DNA of 32,657 nt from Selenomonadaceae bacterium UBA3796 (GCA_002369175.1 DFES01000162.1:1-32657); one strand, 5' to 3'; positions 8,316 through 14,789 are shown, counted from the stretch's first letter. Translations and numbers: made by a program. Notes: generated by a model from the letters alone, not told the origin.

Positions 8316-9092
8316 TTAGTACAGTTCCGGTCTGCGGTCGGCGAAGACATTCATGTTTTCCTTGATGTCCTGCCGTATGGACGGCTGAATGACAGCATGG
8401 AGGATGGCTTCCTCCTGGCCGGCTTCCGCCAGGATTCCTCCCCAGGGGTCGATGATCGCAGAATATCCCGCAAGCCGTGTGCCATCCGGGAAACTGCCTG
8501 CGCCGTTGGCTGCTGCAAGGAATATCTGGTTTTCTATGGCTCTGGCTTTCAAAAGAGTTTGCCAGTGGAGGAGCCTGGTTATGGGCCATTCTGCGGGCAG
8601 GAGCAGCACAGCAATTCCGTTAAGGGCGAGCTTGCGGGTGAGTTCCGGAAAGCGGAGATCATAACAGACGATCACGGAACATGGAATGCCATCCAGTGAG
8701 AAGCTGACTGTGCCGTTGCCCGGTGTGAAATCCTTATCTTCCTCCATGGGTGAGAAGAGATGGGTTTTGCTGTATTGGGCGACCAGATTTCCTGCACGGT
8801 CAAATACGAGACAGGTATTGTAGAATTTCCCGTCTTGTGAGGAGACGATTGTGCCTCCCGCAAGGTTCACCCGGTACTGCCGGGAAAGATCGGCGAGGCA
8901 TTGGCGCGATGCAGATTCGCTTTCGGCATAGCCGGAAAGCGGCTTTGGATAGAATCCGATGTTCCACAGTTCCGGCAAGAGAAGGACATCGGGTTCTTCC
9001 CTCATGGCTTTTTCCATGAGACGGTGGAGCGTTGCAAGGTTGGCGTGCAGATCGCCGGGACAGATATGCATCTGCAGGACGGAGATTTTCAT
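8316..9092 (-). CDS. carbon-nitrogen hydrolase (nitrilase superfamily, omega-amidase-like)
   Basis: This is a 258-residue cytoplasmic amidase-type enzyme of the nitrilase superfamily. The catalytic triad is visible as Glu41 in LLPELWN, Lys109 in QYSKTHLF and Cys143 in VIVCYDLRFPE. The overall pattern, including KARAIENQIFLAAAN and YSAIIDPWG, resembles omega-amidases (YafV/Nit2) and MtnU-like proteins, which hydrolyse alpha-keto acid amides such as 2-oxoglutaramate; the substrate here is not proven. GAGGTG lies 4 nt upstream of the ATG. The gene is on the opposite strand, wedged between ychF (11 nt, convergent) and the DUF951 gene (35 nt, divergent), which are neighbours in other Firmicutes. 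Confidence 0.92.
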   Translation of the reverse strand: MKISVLQMHICPGDLHANLATLHRLMEKAMREEPDVLLLPELWNIGFYPKPLSGYAESESASRQCLADLSRQYRVNLAGGTIVSSQDGKFYNTCLVFDRAGNLVAQYSKTHLFSPMEEDKDFTPGNGTVSFSLDGIPCSVIVCYDLRFPELTRKLALNGIAVLLLPAEWPITRLLHWQTLLKARAIENQIFLAAANGAGSFPDGTRLAGYSAIIDPWGGILAEAGQEEAILHAVIQPSIRQDIKENMNVFADRRPELY

Positions 9093-9127
9093 GGGACACC
9101 TCGATTCTGACAGAAAGGAAGGAAGCG

Positions 9128-9328
9128 ATGGAAAAGGTTTCGTATTCAGTCGGTGATATCGTTTGCATGAAGAAGCCGCATCCCTGTGGAAGTCATGAGT
9201 GGAAGATTACCCGCACGGGAATGGATTTCGGCTTGAAATGCGAAGGCTGCGGTCATTTTATCATGATGCCGCGCACGAAATTCGAAAAAATGGCAAAAGG
9301 TGTTGTGAGAAGCCCTGCGGAGAATTGA
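9128..9328 (+). CDS. DUF951 family small protein (YyzM-like)
   Basis: This 66-residue protein belongs to the DUF951 family, found next to ychF in Firmicutes (YyzM in Bacillus subtilis). It shows the family's HPCGSHEW segment and a C-x-x-C pair in LKCEGCGHFIMMPR, so metal or nucleic acid binding is possible, but no function is established. The ATG at 9128 has AAGGAAGG just upstream. Only 35 nt separate it from the divergent amidase gene, so any promoter must lie inside that gene. Confidence 0.9.
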   Translation: MEKVSYSVGDIVCMKKPHPCGSHEWKITRTGMDFGLKCEGCGHFIMMPRTKFEKMAKGVVRSPAEN

Positions 9329-9403
9329 AAGTTAGGGCTTTGACGTACTTCTTATTATATCATAAGGGGACAGGGGGTATTTCATATTTTTTGGAGAAAG
9401 GGC

Positions 9404-9432
9404 TTGCAGGCAAAAAAAACCTATGCTATAGT
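9404..9432 (+). promoter_or_regulatory. strong promoter of the porin gene
   Basis: TTGCAG (9404-9409), a 17-bp spacer and TATAGT (9427-9432) preceded by TGC give a near-consensus extended -10 promoter, as expected for a very abundant outer-membrane protein. Transcription from about 9439 would leave a leader of roughly 107 nt. Confidence 0.8.
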
Positions 9433-9474
9433 GTGAAAAGTTCTTGTCAGGGGATTTTTGAACATGGAGGAAAC

Positions 9475-9549
9475 ATGGACACTCGTGGAAAGAAATCACC
9501 TGAGGGAACGAAAGGGTTTTCATATACGTTAGATGAGGTGATTTTATGA
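9475..9549 (+). CDS. candidate 24-codon leader ORF upstream of the porin
   Basis: An ATG at 9475, with GGAGG 4 nt upstream, opens a 24-codon frame (MDTRGKKSPEG at the start, TLDEVIL at the end). Its TGA overlaps the porin ATG as ATGA. The product is hydrophilic, has no signal peptide and resembles nothing I recognise. The overlap suggests translational coupling or a regulatory leader peptide, but the porin also has its own GAGGTG at 9535-9540. The frame could be fortuitous; this is a candidate only. Confidence 0.35.
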   Translation: MDTRGKKSPEGTKGFSYTLDEVIL

Positions 9550-10808
9550 AGAAGACTCTCGTATCCGCTCTTGCAACGGCTCTTGTCGTGGGTGCAGCCA
9601 GTACGACGTTTGCGGCTGCAAATCCTTTTTCCGATGTTCCTGCAGACCATTGGGCGTATGATGCTGTTACGCAGCTCGCTGCTGATGGGGTTATCAACGG
9701 TTATGGCGATGGCACTTTCCGTGGTGACCGCAACATCACCCGTTATGAAATGGCGCAGATGGTTGCCAAGGCCATGGCAAAGACGGATGTCAGCGCGAAG
9801 AACAAAGCTCTTATCGACAAGCTTGCTGCCGAGTTCCGCGATGAGCTCAACAACCTTGGCGTTCGCGTTGCCAATCTCGAGAAGCACGCCGATATGGTGA
9901 AGTGGACGGGCGAACTCCGCTATCGCTATTGGAGCTTCCGCGATGAAGGCCGGGATAAGGTTAACAAGGATCAGCTCCAGCTTCGTTTGTTCCCCACGGC
10001 AGAGGTGAACGATCACTGGCAGGTCAAGGCTCGTATGACGGCCAGCAACAACATGAAGACAGATGCGTCTTCCGATGTTGCTCTCACGTATGCTTTTGCT
10101 GAGGGCAGCTATAACAATTTCGATGTGAAACTCGGCAAGATGCCCTTTTACAGCACTTCCGACGATGGACTCATCATGGATGACTTCTTCTCCGGTATGC
10201 AGGCTACCTTCGGCAAGGATGTCAAGTTCCGTCTGGAGGCCGGCCGCTTTAACATGGCGCATGCAAACACTACCCTGAGCAGCAACTATGGAGATGACTC
10301 CGCTGCCAATTTCTGGGGTGCTGAGGTTCTCTACGAGGGCAAGAAACTGACGGCGGGCACTGCTTATCGTCAGTTCACGAATGATGCCTTCCGCAACACG
10401 GCGGATTATCGTGATGAGGGTGTCAGCGATAAGGCGCAGATTTGGTCTGTTGGTGCAGAGTATGCTTTTGACAAGAACTGGGCGTTGGGGGCTTCCTATG
10501 CCAGCAATGCAAAGTCTGACCACTATGCCAAGGCCTATAGCTTCCAGCTTGACTACAAGGGTGCAGACAGATCCAACCAGGGCAGCTGGGGTGCGTATGC
10601 CGCTTACCGCCGTCTCGGTCGCAATGTTTCCATCATGCCTACCTATGACACGGCTCGTGCGGACAACAATGTTCGTGGCTGGGAACTTGGTGTGAAATAC
10701 ATCCCCCTCAAGAATGTGCTTCTGAGCGCCGCCTACTTCGACGGCAAAGATCTTGCGAACCATGACAAGACAAAGACGCTCTTCGGCCGTGTAAGCTTCT
10801 TCTTCTGA
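9546..10808 (+). CDS. ompM: SLH-domain outer-membrane porin (OmpM/Mep45 type)
   Basis: This 420-residue protein is the major outer-membrane porin type of Negativicutes. Residues 1-24 or so are a signal peptide (MKKTLVSALATALVVGAAS then an alanine-rich cleavage site). An SLH domain follows at about 26-75 (FSDVPADHWAYDAV, ITRYEMAQMVAKAM), which in Selenomonas binds polyamine-modified peptidoglycan and ties the outer membrane to the wall. A short coiled segment lies at about 85-115 and the rest is a beta-barrel rich in alternating aromatic residues, ending RVSFFF, the C-terminal Phe signal for outer-membrane assembly. GAGGTG lies 5 nt before the ATG. It has its own promoter and terminator. Its presence identifies the host as a diderm Firmicute. 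Confidence 0.95.
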   Translation: MKKTLVSALATALVVGAASTTFAAANPFSDVPADHWAYDAVTQLAADGVINGYGDGTFRGDRNITRYEMAQMVAKAMAKTDVSAKNKALIDKLAAEFRDELNNLGVRVANLEKHADMVKWTGELRYRYWSFRDEGRDKVNKDQLQLRLFPTAEVNDHWQVKARMTASNNMKTDASSDVALTYAFAEGSYNNFDVKLGKMPFYSTSDDGLIMDDFFSGMQATFGKDVKFRLEAGRFNMAHANTTLSSNYGDDSAANFWGAEVLYEGKKLTAGTAYRQFTNDAFRNTADYRDEGVSDKAQIWSVGAEYAFDKNWALGASYASNAKSDHYAKAYSFQLDYKGADRSNQGSWGAYAAYRRLGRNVSIMPTYDTARADNNVRGWELGVKYIPLKNVLLSAAYFDGKDLANHDKTKTLFGRVSFFF

Positions 10809-10853
10809 TTTTTTTTGAGGTTGTCGAATACATACAGAATATATACATATATG

Positions 10854-10884
10854 GCAGCTCATCCGTGTGGATGGGCTGCTTTTT
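10854..10884 (+). terminator. terminator after the porin gene
   Basis: An 11-bp stem GCAGCTCATCC/GGATGGGCTGC (10854-10864 and 10869-10879, one wobble) with a GTGT loop is followed by TTTTT. Confidence 0.93.
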
Positions 10885-10906
10885 ATAACATTTTTTTTCA
10901 GATTCC

Positions 10907-10935
10907 TTGCATGTTTCTTCATTGGGTGGTACAAT
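10907..10935 (+). promoter_or_regulatory. promoter of the SCIFF operon
   Basis: TTGCAT (10907-10912), a 17-bp spacer and TACAAT (10930-10935) preceded by TGG form a good extended -10 promoter about 40 nt before the precursor gene. Confidence 0.75.
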
Positions 10936-10974
10936 AGAAGTATATTCTTGGAGAACGTGAAGGAGGGCACCCAT

Positions 10975-11112
10975 ATGAAGCACATCATTACAGTCAATAA
11001 ACCCACGATGCAGAGCACCCTGAAGACGGGTGGCTGCGGTGAATGCCAGGCATCCTGCCAGTCGGCATGCAAGACATCCTGCACAGTTGGCAACCAGGTT
11101 TGCGAGAAGTGA
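10975..11112 (+). CDS. scfA: SCIFF ranthipeptide precursor
   Basis: This is a ribosomally made peptide precursor of the SCIFF family (six cysteines in forty-five residues). It is exactly 45 residues long with six Cys at 21, 24, 28, 32, 36 and 43. The leader starts MKHIITVNK and the core carries CGECQASCQSACKTSCTVG, nearly identical to the family consensus. The maturase installs thioether crosslinks from Cys sulfur to a carbon of another residue; in the characterised Thermoanaerobacter (now Caldanaerobacter) peptide the link is Cys32 to Thr37, and both residues are conserved here. AGGAGGG lies 7 nt before the ATG. The maturase gene follows after a terminator. Ranthipeptides have been linked to quorum sensing in clostridia; the role here is unknown. 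Confidence 0.95.
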   Translation: MKHIITVNKPTMQSTLKTGGCGECQASCQSACKTSCTVGNQVCEK

Positions 11113-11120
11113 GTGAAAGA

Positions 11121-11151
11121 GCCTTTCCTCTGGGGGAAAGGTCTTTTTTTT
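11121..11151 (+). terminator. intercistronic terminator between precursor and maturase
   Basis: An 8-bp stem GCCTTTCC/GGAAAGGT (11121-11128 and 11135-11142) is followed by an eight-T run. It lies between scfA and scfB with no second promoter visible, so it probably lets only part of the transcripts read into the maturase gene. Confidence 0.85.
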
Positions 11152-11188
11152 GAGTGAGTATGGGCAAGATAGGAGTACAGGCAAGAAA

Positions 11189-12565
11189 ATGAAAGACAGG
11201 ATTCACAAGTTTCAACAGGAGGATAACTTCATCCTCTTGGACATCAACAGCGGCGCAGTGCATGTCATCGACAGGATGATTTACGATATGATGGACGTTT
11301 TTCAGGGAGGCAATGATGACGAAACCGTAGCGGCTCTTCGGGGAACGTATTCCGAGAAAGATCTTTGGGAGGCATTGGGGGAACTACATTCCCTGATGGA
11401 TGCAGGTGAACTCTTTGCACCGGATATCGATGTACCGCCGTCCTTCCAGCAGACAGGACTTGTGAAATCCCTTTGCCTGATGGTAGCGCAGGACTGCAAT
11501 CTCCGCTGTCGTTACTGTTTTGGCGACGGGGGAAGCTATGGTGGTGAGCGGGCTGTCATGAGCCCTGAAGTGGGCAGGGCGGCAGTGGATTATCTCATCG
11601 CCTGTTCCGGGGTCAGGAAGCATTGCGAGATTGATTTTTTTGGCGGCGAACCCCTTATGAACATGAAGACTGTGAAAGCGGTTACGGAATATGTGCGCCA
11701 AAAGGAGAAGGAAACGGGGAAGGTGTTCAAACTGACCCTGACCACCAATGGAATGCTCCTGGAGGATTCCGTCATCCAATGGCTCAATGATAACAATATT
11801 TCAGTGGTCTTGAGTGTGGATGGGCGCAGAGAGACGCATGACAGGATGCGTCCCGATGCCGGCGGGCATGGAACATATGATCGGGTCATACAGAGGTTCA
11901 GGAAACTGGTGGAATCCCGTGATGGCAAAAACTACTACATGCGGGGAACCTATACAAAGGAAAACATGGATTTTACCGAGGATGTCCTTGCCATGCATGA
12001 TGCGGGCTTTGATGTTCTCTCTGTGGAACCGGTGGTTTTGAAGGACAGCCCCATCGGGTTCACGGAAGCAGATTTGCCACGTATTTTCGAGGAATACGAC
12101 CGGTTCACGAAGGCATATCTTGCGCGCCATAAGGCCGGGAAAGATTTCTTCTTCTTCCATTTCAATATGGATCTCTCCAATGGCCCATGTGTGGCAAAAA
12201 GGCTGGCTGGATGCGGTGCAGGGCATGAATATTATGCCGTGGCGGAGAATGGCGACCTTTATCCCTGCCATCAGTTTGTAGGAAGAGAAGGTTACAGGCT
12301 CGGAAATGTTTATGATGGCATTTGCAATGAGGAGCTTCCCCGTTATTTCCGTGAATCCCATGTGCTGAACAAGGAGAAGTGCCGGGATTGCTGGGCAAGA
12401 TTTTTCTGCAGCGGTGGATGTCATGCCAATGCGGATCTCTTTCACGGGGATATCCGCAAGCCCTACGAAGTGGGCTGTGAGATCCAGAAGAAGCGGCTGG
12501 AGTGCGCGATTCTTGTGCAAGCATTGTTGGCTTTGGAAAGCATGGAGAAACCTATGGAGGCATAA
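11189..12565 (+). CDS. scfB: SCIFF radical SAM maturase (ranthipeptide synthase)
   Basis: This 458-residue radical SAM enzyme crosslinks the preceding peptide. An N-terminal region (about 1-85) corresponds to the RiPP recognition element that binds the leader. The radical SAM cluster motif CNLRCRYC gives C103, C107 and C110, followed by GGEP (about 152-155). The C-terminal SPASM domain has Cys at 334, 342, 360, 398, 401, 407, 411 and 430 (for example CRDCWARFFCSGGC), enough for two auxiliary iron-sulfur clusters. The ATG at 11189 is used, with AGGAG 13 nt upstream, a rather long spacing; the frame is open upstream to a TTG inside the terminator T-run, which is not a plausible start. Confidence 0.95.
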   Translation: MKDRIHKFQQEDNFILLDINSGAVHVIDRMIYDMMDVFQGGNDDETVAALRGTYSEKDLWEALGELHSLMDAGELFAPDIDVPPSFQQTGLVKSLCLMVAQDCNLRCRYCFGDGGSYGGERAVMSPEVGRAAVDYLIACSGVRKHCEIDFFGGEPLMNMKTVKAVTEYVRQKEKETGKVFKLTLTTNGMLLEDSVIQWLNDNNISVVLSVDGRRETHDRMRPDAGGHGTYDRVIQRFRKLVESRDGKNYYMRGTYTKENMDFTEDVLAMHDAGFDVLSVEPVVLKDSPIGFTEADLPRIFEEYDRFTKAYLARHKAGKDFFFFHFNMDLSNGPCVAKRLAGCGAGHEYYAVAENGDLYPCHQFVGREGYRLGNVYDGICNEELPRYFRESHVLNKEKCRDCWARFFCSGGCHANADLFHGDIRKPYEVGCEIQKKRLECAILVQALLALESMEKPMEA

Positions 12566-12691
12566 ATTTTTTTATGAGTCCAATTTCCTATCCGGTTTTC
12601 ATGAAATAATCATATTTCTTTTGTAGAATAATCCTCGTGAAAATTATGATGTGAGGGACATCGATAAAACATGCAGGAATTTGTGGAGAGG
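12566..12691. other. AT-rich gap before rnpB
   Basis: This stretch between the maturase gene and the rnpB promoter is AT-rich and holds no gene. I see no hairpin followed by a T-run, so it is not clear where the maturase transcript ends. Confidence 0.5.
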
Positions 12692-12721
12692 TTGACAAAG
12701 GAACACCGGATATAGTATACT
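12692..12721 (+). promoter_or_regulatory. promoter of rnpB
   Basis: A consensus TTGACA (12692-12697) is separated by 18 bp from TATACT (12716-12721). The predicted start at about 12728 coincides with the beginning of the RNase P P1 helix. Confidence 0.85.
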
Positions 12722-12728
12722 ACGTGGG

Positions 12729-13089
12729 GTCGATATGAGTAGTTCAGACAATCGCGGCAGCGTTTCGCTGATGAGGAAAGTCCGGGCTCCAGAGGGCAGT
12801 GTGCTGGATAACGTCCAGCGGGGGCGACCCCAGAGATAGTGCCATAGAAATTTAGACCGCCGATGTATCGGTAAGGGTGGAAAGGTGCGGTAAGAGCGCA
12901 CCAGCAGTCAGGTGACTGGCTGGCTTTGGTAAACCTCACACGGAGCAAGACCAAATAGGGAAGGGATGATGCGGCCCGCGGAACCTTCCGGGTTGTGTCG
13001 CTTGAGCCGACGGGCAACCGTTCGGCCTAGATAAATGATTGTCACCGCTTTTGCGGAACAAAACCCGGCTTATTGGCTGCTCATGTTGG
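12729..13089 (+). ncRNA. rnpB: RNase P RNA (type A)
   Basis: This is the catalytic RNA that matures tRNA 5' ends. Conserved blocks appear in order: GAGGAAAGTCCGGGCTCC near 12773, AGAGATAGTGCCATAGAAA near 12833, GGTAAGAGCGCACCAGCAG near 12890, AGCAAGACCAAATAGG near 12945, and CTAGATAAATGATTG followed by ACCCGGCTTAT at 13027-13072. The ends pair into a long P1 helix (12731-12744 with 13075-13088), which sets the boundaries. It has its own promoter and terminator. Confidence 0.97.
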
Positions 13090-13105
13090 CTATGCTTTGA
13101 TGATA

Positions 13106-13131
13106 AGACTGTCCTTGCGACAGTCTGTTTT
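13106..13131 (+). terminator. terminator after rnpB
   Basis: A perfect 8-bp stem AGACTGTC/GACAGTCT (13106-13113 and 13119-13126) with a CTTGC loop is followed by GTTTTC. Confidence 0.8.
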
Positions 13132-13183
13132 CATGTTTGGGAGAAATCTGAAAATCTGCTGAAACCTAGCAGGACTTTTGAAG

Positions 13184-13205
13184 TGGTGCACCAAGACTTA
13201 AGTCT
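13184..13205. promoter_or_regulatory. two abutting perfect palindromes, candidate operator
   Basis: TGGTGCACCA (13184-13193) is followed without a gap by AGACTTAAGTCT (13194-13205). Both are perfect palindromes and end 2 nt before the -35 of the riboswitch-nlpC promoter, an activator-like position. No regulator is identified. Confidence 0.4.
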
Positions 13206-13207
13206 CA

Positions 13208-13237
13208 TTGCAGTATGCGGGCTTAGGTTTATACATA
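13208..13237 (+). promoter_or_regulatory. promoter of the c-di-AMP riboswitch transcript
   Basis: TTGCAG (13208-13213) lies 16 bp before TATACA (13230-13235); TACATA at 18 bp is an alternative -10. The start near 13242 is just upstream of the aptamer, as expected. Confidence 0.6.
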
Positions 13238-13253
13238 GATTGGGTGTTTTTTA

Positions 13254-13378
13254 AGAAGCCGAATCCGGCCCGGGAGCGGGGGAACCAAGTTATTTGGGGT
13301 GAATGTCATGGCTGCGGCAACGCAAATCCGACAAGGACGGACTCTCTGTCCTAATCCGGCAGCTAACCTCGTAGGCAA
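13254..13378 (+). promoter_or_regulatory. c-di-AMP riboswitch (ydaO/yuaA class)
   Basis: The conserved segments of the ydaO aptamer are present in order: GCCGAATCCGG, GGGAGCGGGGGAACCAA, TGGGGTGAAT, CTCTCTGTCC, and CCGGCAGCTAACCTCGTAGGC. This class binds cyclic di-AMP and generally turns off cell-wall hydrolase and ion/osmolyte transport genes when the ligand is high. The next gene is an NlpC/P60 wall hydrolase, the classic partner. CCTC (13367-13370) in the last conserved block could pair with GAGAGG (13383-13388) of the Shine-Dalgarno, so control may be translational; no clear terminator follows the aptamer. Confidence 0.92.
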
Positions 13379-13398
13379 AAATGAGAGGAGAATGCTTT

Positions 13399-14061
13399 TT
13401 GAGTAGGTCAGTCCGTATGTTTTTGTTGTGTCTTGTATGTGTTTGCAGCTTTTCTGTGGCCAGTGCATCCGCTTTCCGTGTAGGTGATCAGGGCACTGAA
13501 ATCGCAGAGATTCAAGGAGAGCTTGCCAGTCTCGGCTATGACGTTACTGCCGATGGGGATTTTGGACCGGCGACGGCGGAGGCCGTGAAGGCATTTCAGG
13601 CGGAGAACGGTCTGGAACCGGATGGTTTTGTAGGCGAAACAACTTATTCGGCTCTTCTCGGCAAGGCAATGCCGGAGGTCAGCCGCGGATCCAATTATAT
13701 TTCCCGCCGCGTTGTCCAGACTTCTATGCAGTACATAGGTGTTCCTTATGTTTTCGGCGGCACGTCTCCCAGCGGCTTTGACTGCTCCGGCTACGTGCGT
13801 TACGTTTTCGCGAGTGCGGGCATCTACTTGCCTCGCATGGCGGATGAACAGTACGAAGTTGGCACTCCGATTTCTACGGAAGAACTTGTTCCCGGTGATC
13901 TCGTCTTTTTCTCCACATACGAGTATGGCCCCTCTCATGTGGGCATCTACCTGGGAGAAGGCAGTTTCATCAATGCCAGTTCCAGTCGCGGTGTATCGAT
14001 TGATTCCCTTTACAGCTCTTATTGGGGGTCCTGCTACATTGGCGCACGCAGGGTCATGTAA
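13399..14061 (+). CDS. secreted NlpC/P60 endopeptidase with peptidoglycan-binding domain
   Basis: This 220-residue wall hydrolase cleaves peptide stems of peptidoglycan. Residues 1-25 are a signal peptide (hydrophobic MFLLCLVCVCSF, cleavage after ASA). A PG_binding_1 domain spans about 27-88 (GDFGPATAEAVKAFQ). The NlpC/P60 domain spans about 100-220 with catalytic Cys129 in GFDCSGYV, His180 in GPSHVGIYLG, and Asn192 as probable third residue. TTG at 13399 is preferred, with AGAGGAG 8 nt upstream; an ATG at 13381 would put that site inside the gene. It is controlled by the c-di-AMP riboswitch upstream, tying wall turnover to that second messenger. Confidence 0.93.
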   Translation: MSRSVRMFLLCLVCVCSFSVASASAFRVGDQGTEIAEIQGELASLGYDVTADGDFGPATAEAVKAFQAENGLEPDGFVGETTYSALLGKAMPEVSRGSNYISRRVVQTSMQYIGVPYVFGGTSPSGFDCSGYVRYVFASAGIYLPRMADEQYEVGTPISTEELVPGDLVFFSTYEYGPSHVGIYLGEGSFINASSSRGVSIDSLYSSYWGSCYIGARRVM

Positions 14062-14083
14062 TCATGAAATGTCATAAATAAGG

Positions 14084-14114
14084 AGAGGAGAGGCTGCACA
14101 GCAGCCTCTCCTCT
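14084..14114. terminator. bidirectional hairpin between nlpC/P60 and the minus-strand small gene
   Basis: A perfect 14-bp stem (14084-14097 with 14101-14114) has an ACA loop. It lies between two convergent genes: the NlpC/P60 gene on + and the 25-codon gene on -, whose stop overlaps the base of the stem. Neither side has a long T-run (minus side CCTTATTT), so it is a moderate terminator or a protective 3' end. Confidence 0.7.
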
Positions 14115-14190
14115 ATTCTGTGAAAAGATCATCCCAAAAGCTGTAGGCTGCGACCAGGAAGGTGAGCAGCCACAGAAAGATATCGCTCAT
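14113..14190 (-). CDS. 25-residue single-span membrane protein, unknown
   Basis: A 26-codon frame encodes a 25-residue peptide starting MSDIFLWLLTFLVAAY and ending DDLFTE. It has one hydrophobic span of about 15 residues, aromatic residues at its edges, and an acidic C-terminus. GGAGGG lies 8 nt before the ATG. A promoter TTGCAA-17-TATGAT lies just upstream on the same strand, and a 14-bp hairpin begins at the stop codon. All parts of a small gene are therefore present. I do not recognise the family. Small one-span proteins often modulate a larger membrane complex or act as toxins, but nothing here decides between these. It is divergent from folB and convergent with the NlpC/P60 gene. Confidence 0.7.
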   Translation of the reverse strand: MSDIFLWLLTFLVAAYSFWDDLFTE

Positions 14191-14210
14191 ACCAGAATCC
14201 CTCCGAGTTC

Positions 14211-14239
14211 ATCATATATCCTTTGTATGTTCTTTGCAA
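14211..14239 (-). promoter_or_regulatory. promoter of the 25-residue membrane protein gene
   Basis: On the minus strand TTGCAA (14239-14234) lies 17 bp before TATGAT (14216-14211). The start would be near 14204, leaving a very short leader beginning at about the Shine-Dalgarno. Confidence 0.65.
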
Positions 14240-14347
14240 GAAAAATATATTTTTGCTTCTTGCAGAATCTGGTGGCAGGAATTTTTCTTTTTGTCGCGAA
14301 GTATCCATTTATATGATACTAGTATTCTGAGAATAGGAGTGACTACA

Positions 14348-14707
14348 ATGGCAAAAATCAGGATCAGCAATATGATGTTTTATGGTTTTCACGGAATCTA
14401 TGAATATGAGCGTGAGCAGGGACAGAAATTCTACATTGATGTGGAGATCGAGATGGACGATGCGAAGGCGGTAGAGACGGATGACGTGAAGGATGCCGTG
14501 GATACTGCGGCGGTTTACGATATTGTCGGTGATGCAGTAAAGAACAAGCGCTATCAGCTGCTGGTTTCCTTGTCGGCTCATATCGGGGACAAACTCCTGG
14601 CAAGATATCCCCATTTCACAGCGGTGACGGCGACCATTCGCAAGCCTTCCGTGCCCATTTCCGGTCCCATTGATTATGTAGAGGTTCAGACCACCCGCAC
14701 AAGATAA
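14348..14707 (+). CDS. folB: dihydroneopterin aldolase
   Basis: FolB converts dihydroneopterin to 6-hydroxymethyl-dihydropterin and glycolaldehyde in folate synthesis. The 119-residue length is normal. Typical motifs are FYGFHGIYEYEREQGQKF, which holds the pterin-contacting Glu, DTAAVYDIV in the middle, and IRKPSVPISGPIDYVEV near the C-terminus, with the conserved Lys. The ATG has AGGAG 8 nt upstream; the frame is open further upstream but without a start signal. A -10 TATGAT is at 14312-14317 with a weak -35. No folP or folK lies nearby, so it stands alone between terminators. Confidence 0.95.
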   Translation: MAKIRISNMMFYGFHGIYEYEREQGQKFYIDVEIEMDDAKAVETDDVKDAVDTAAVYDIVGDAVKNKRYQLLVSLSAHIGDKLLARYPHFTAVTATIRKPSVPISGPIDYVEVQTTRTR

Positions 14708-14720
14708 CAAGAACGGTTCC

Positions 14721-14768
14721 AGCCATTTGTGGGCATAGTGCCAACAAATGGCTTTTTTATTTTTTTTC
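14721..14768 (+). terminator. terminator after folB
   Basis: A perfect 10-bp stem AGCCATTTGT/ACAAATGGCT (14721-14730 and 14744-14753) encloses a smaller GGC/GCC stem and is followed by a long T-rich run interrupted by one A. Confidence 0.95.
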
Positions 14769-14789
14769 TGAAATTTTCTCATGAAAGTG

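Noticed and set aside
9447..11093. A 548-codon open frame on the minus strand opposite the porin gene.
   Set aside because: It mirrors a highly expressed gene with strong codon bias, covers the promoter, terminator and SCIFF start, and has no recognisable domain. The + strand porin explains the region.
11150..11188. Extended N-terminus of the SCIFF maturase from TTG at 11150.
   Set aside because: That codon falls in the terminator T-run and has no ribosome site; ATG 11189 gives the family-like start.
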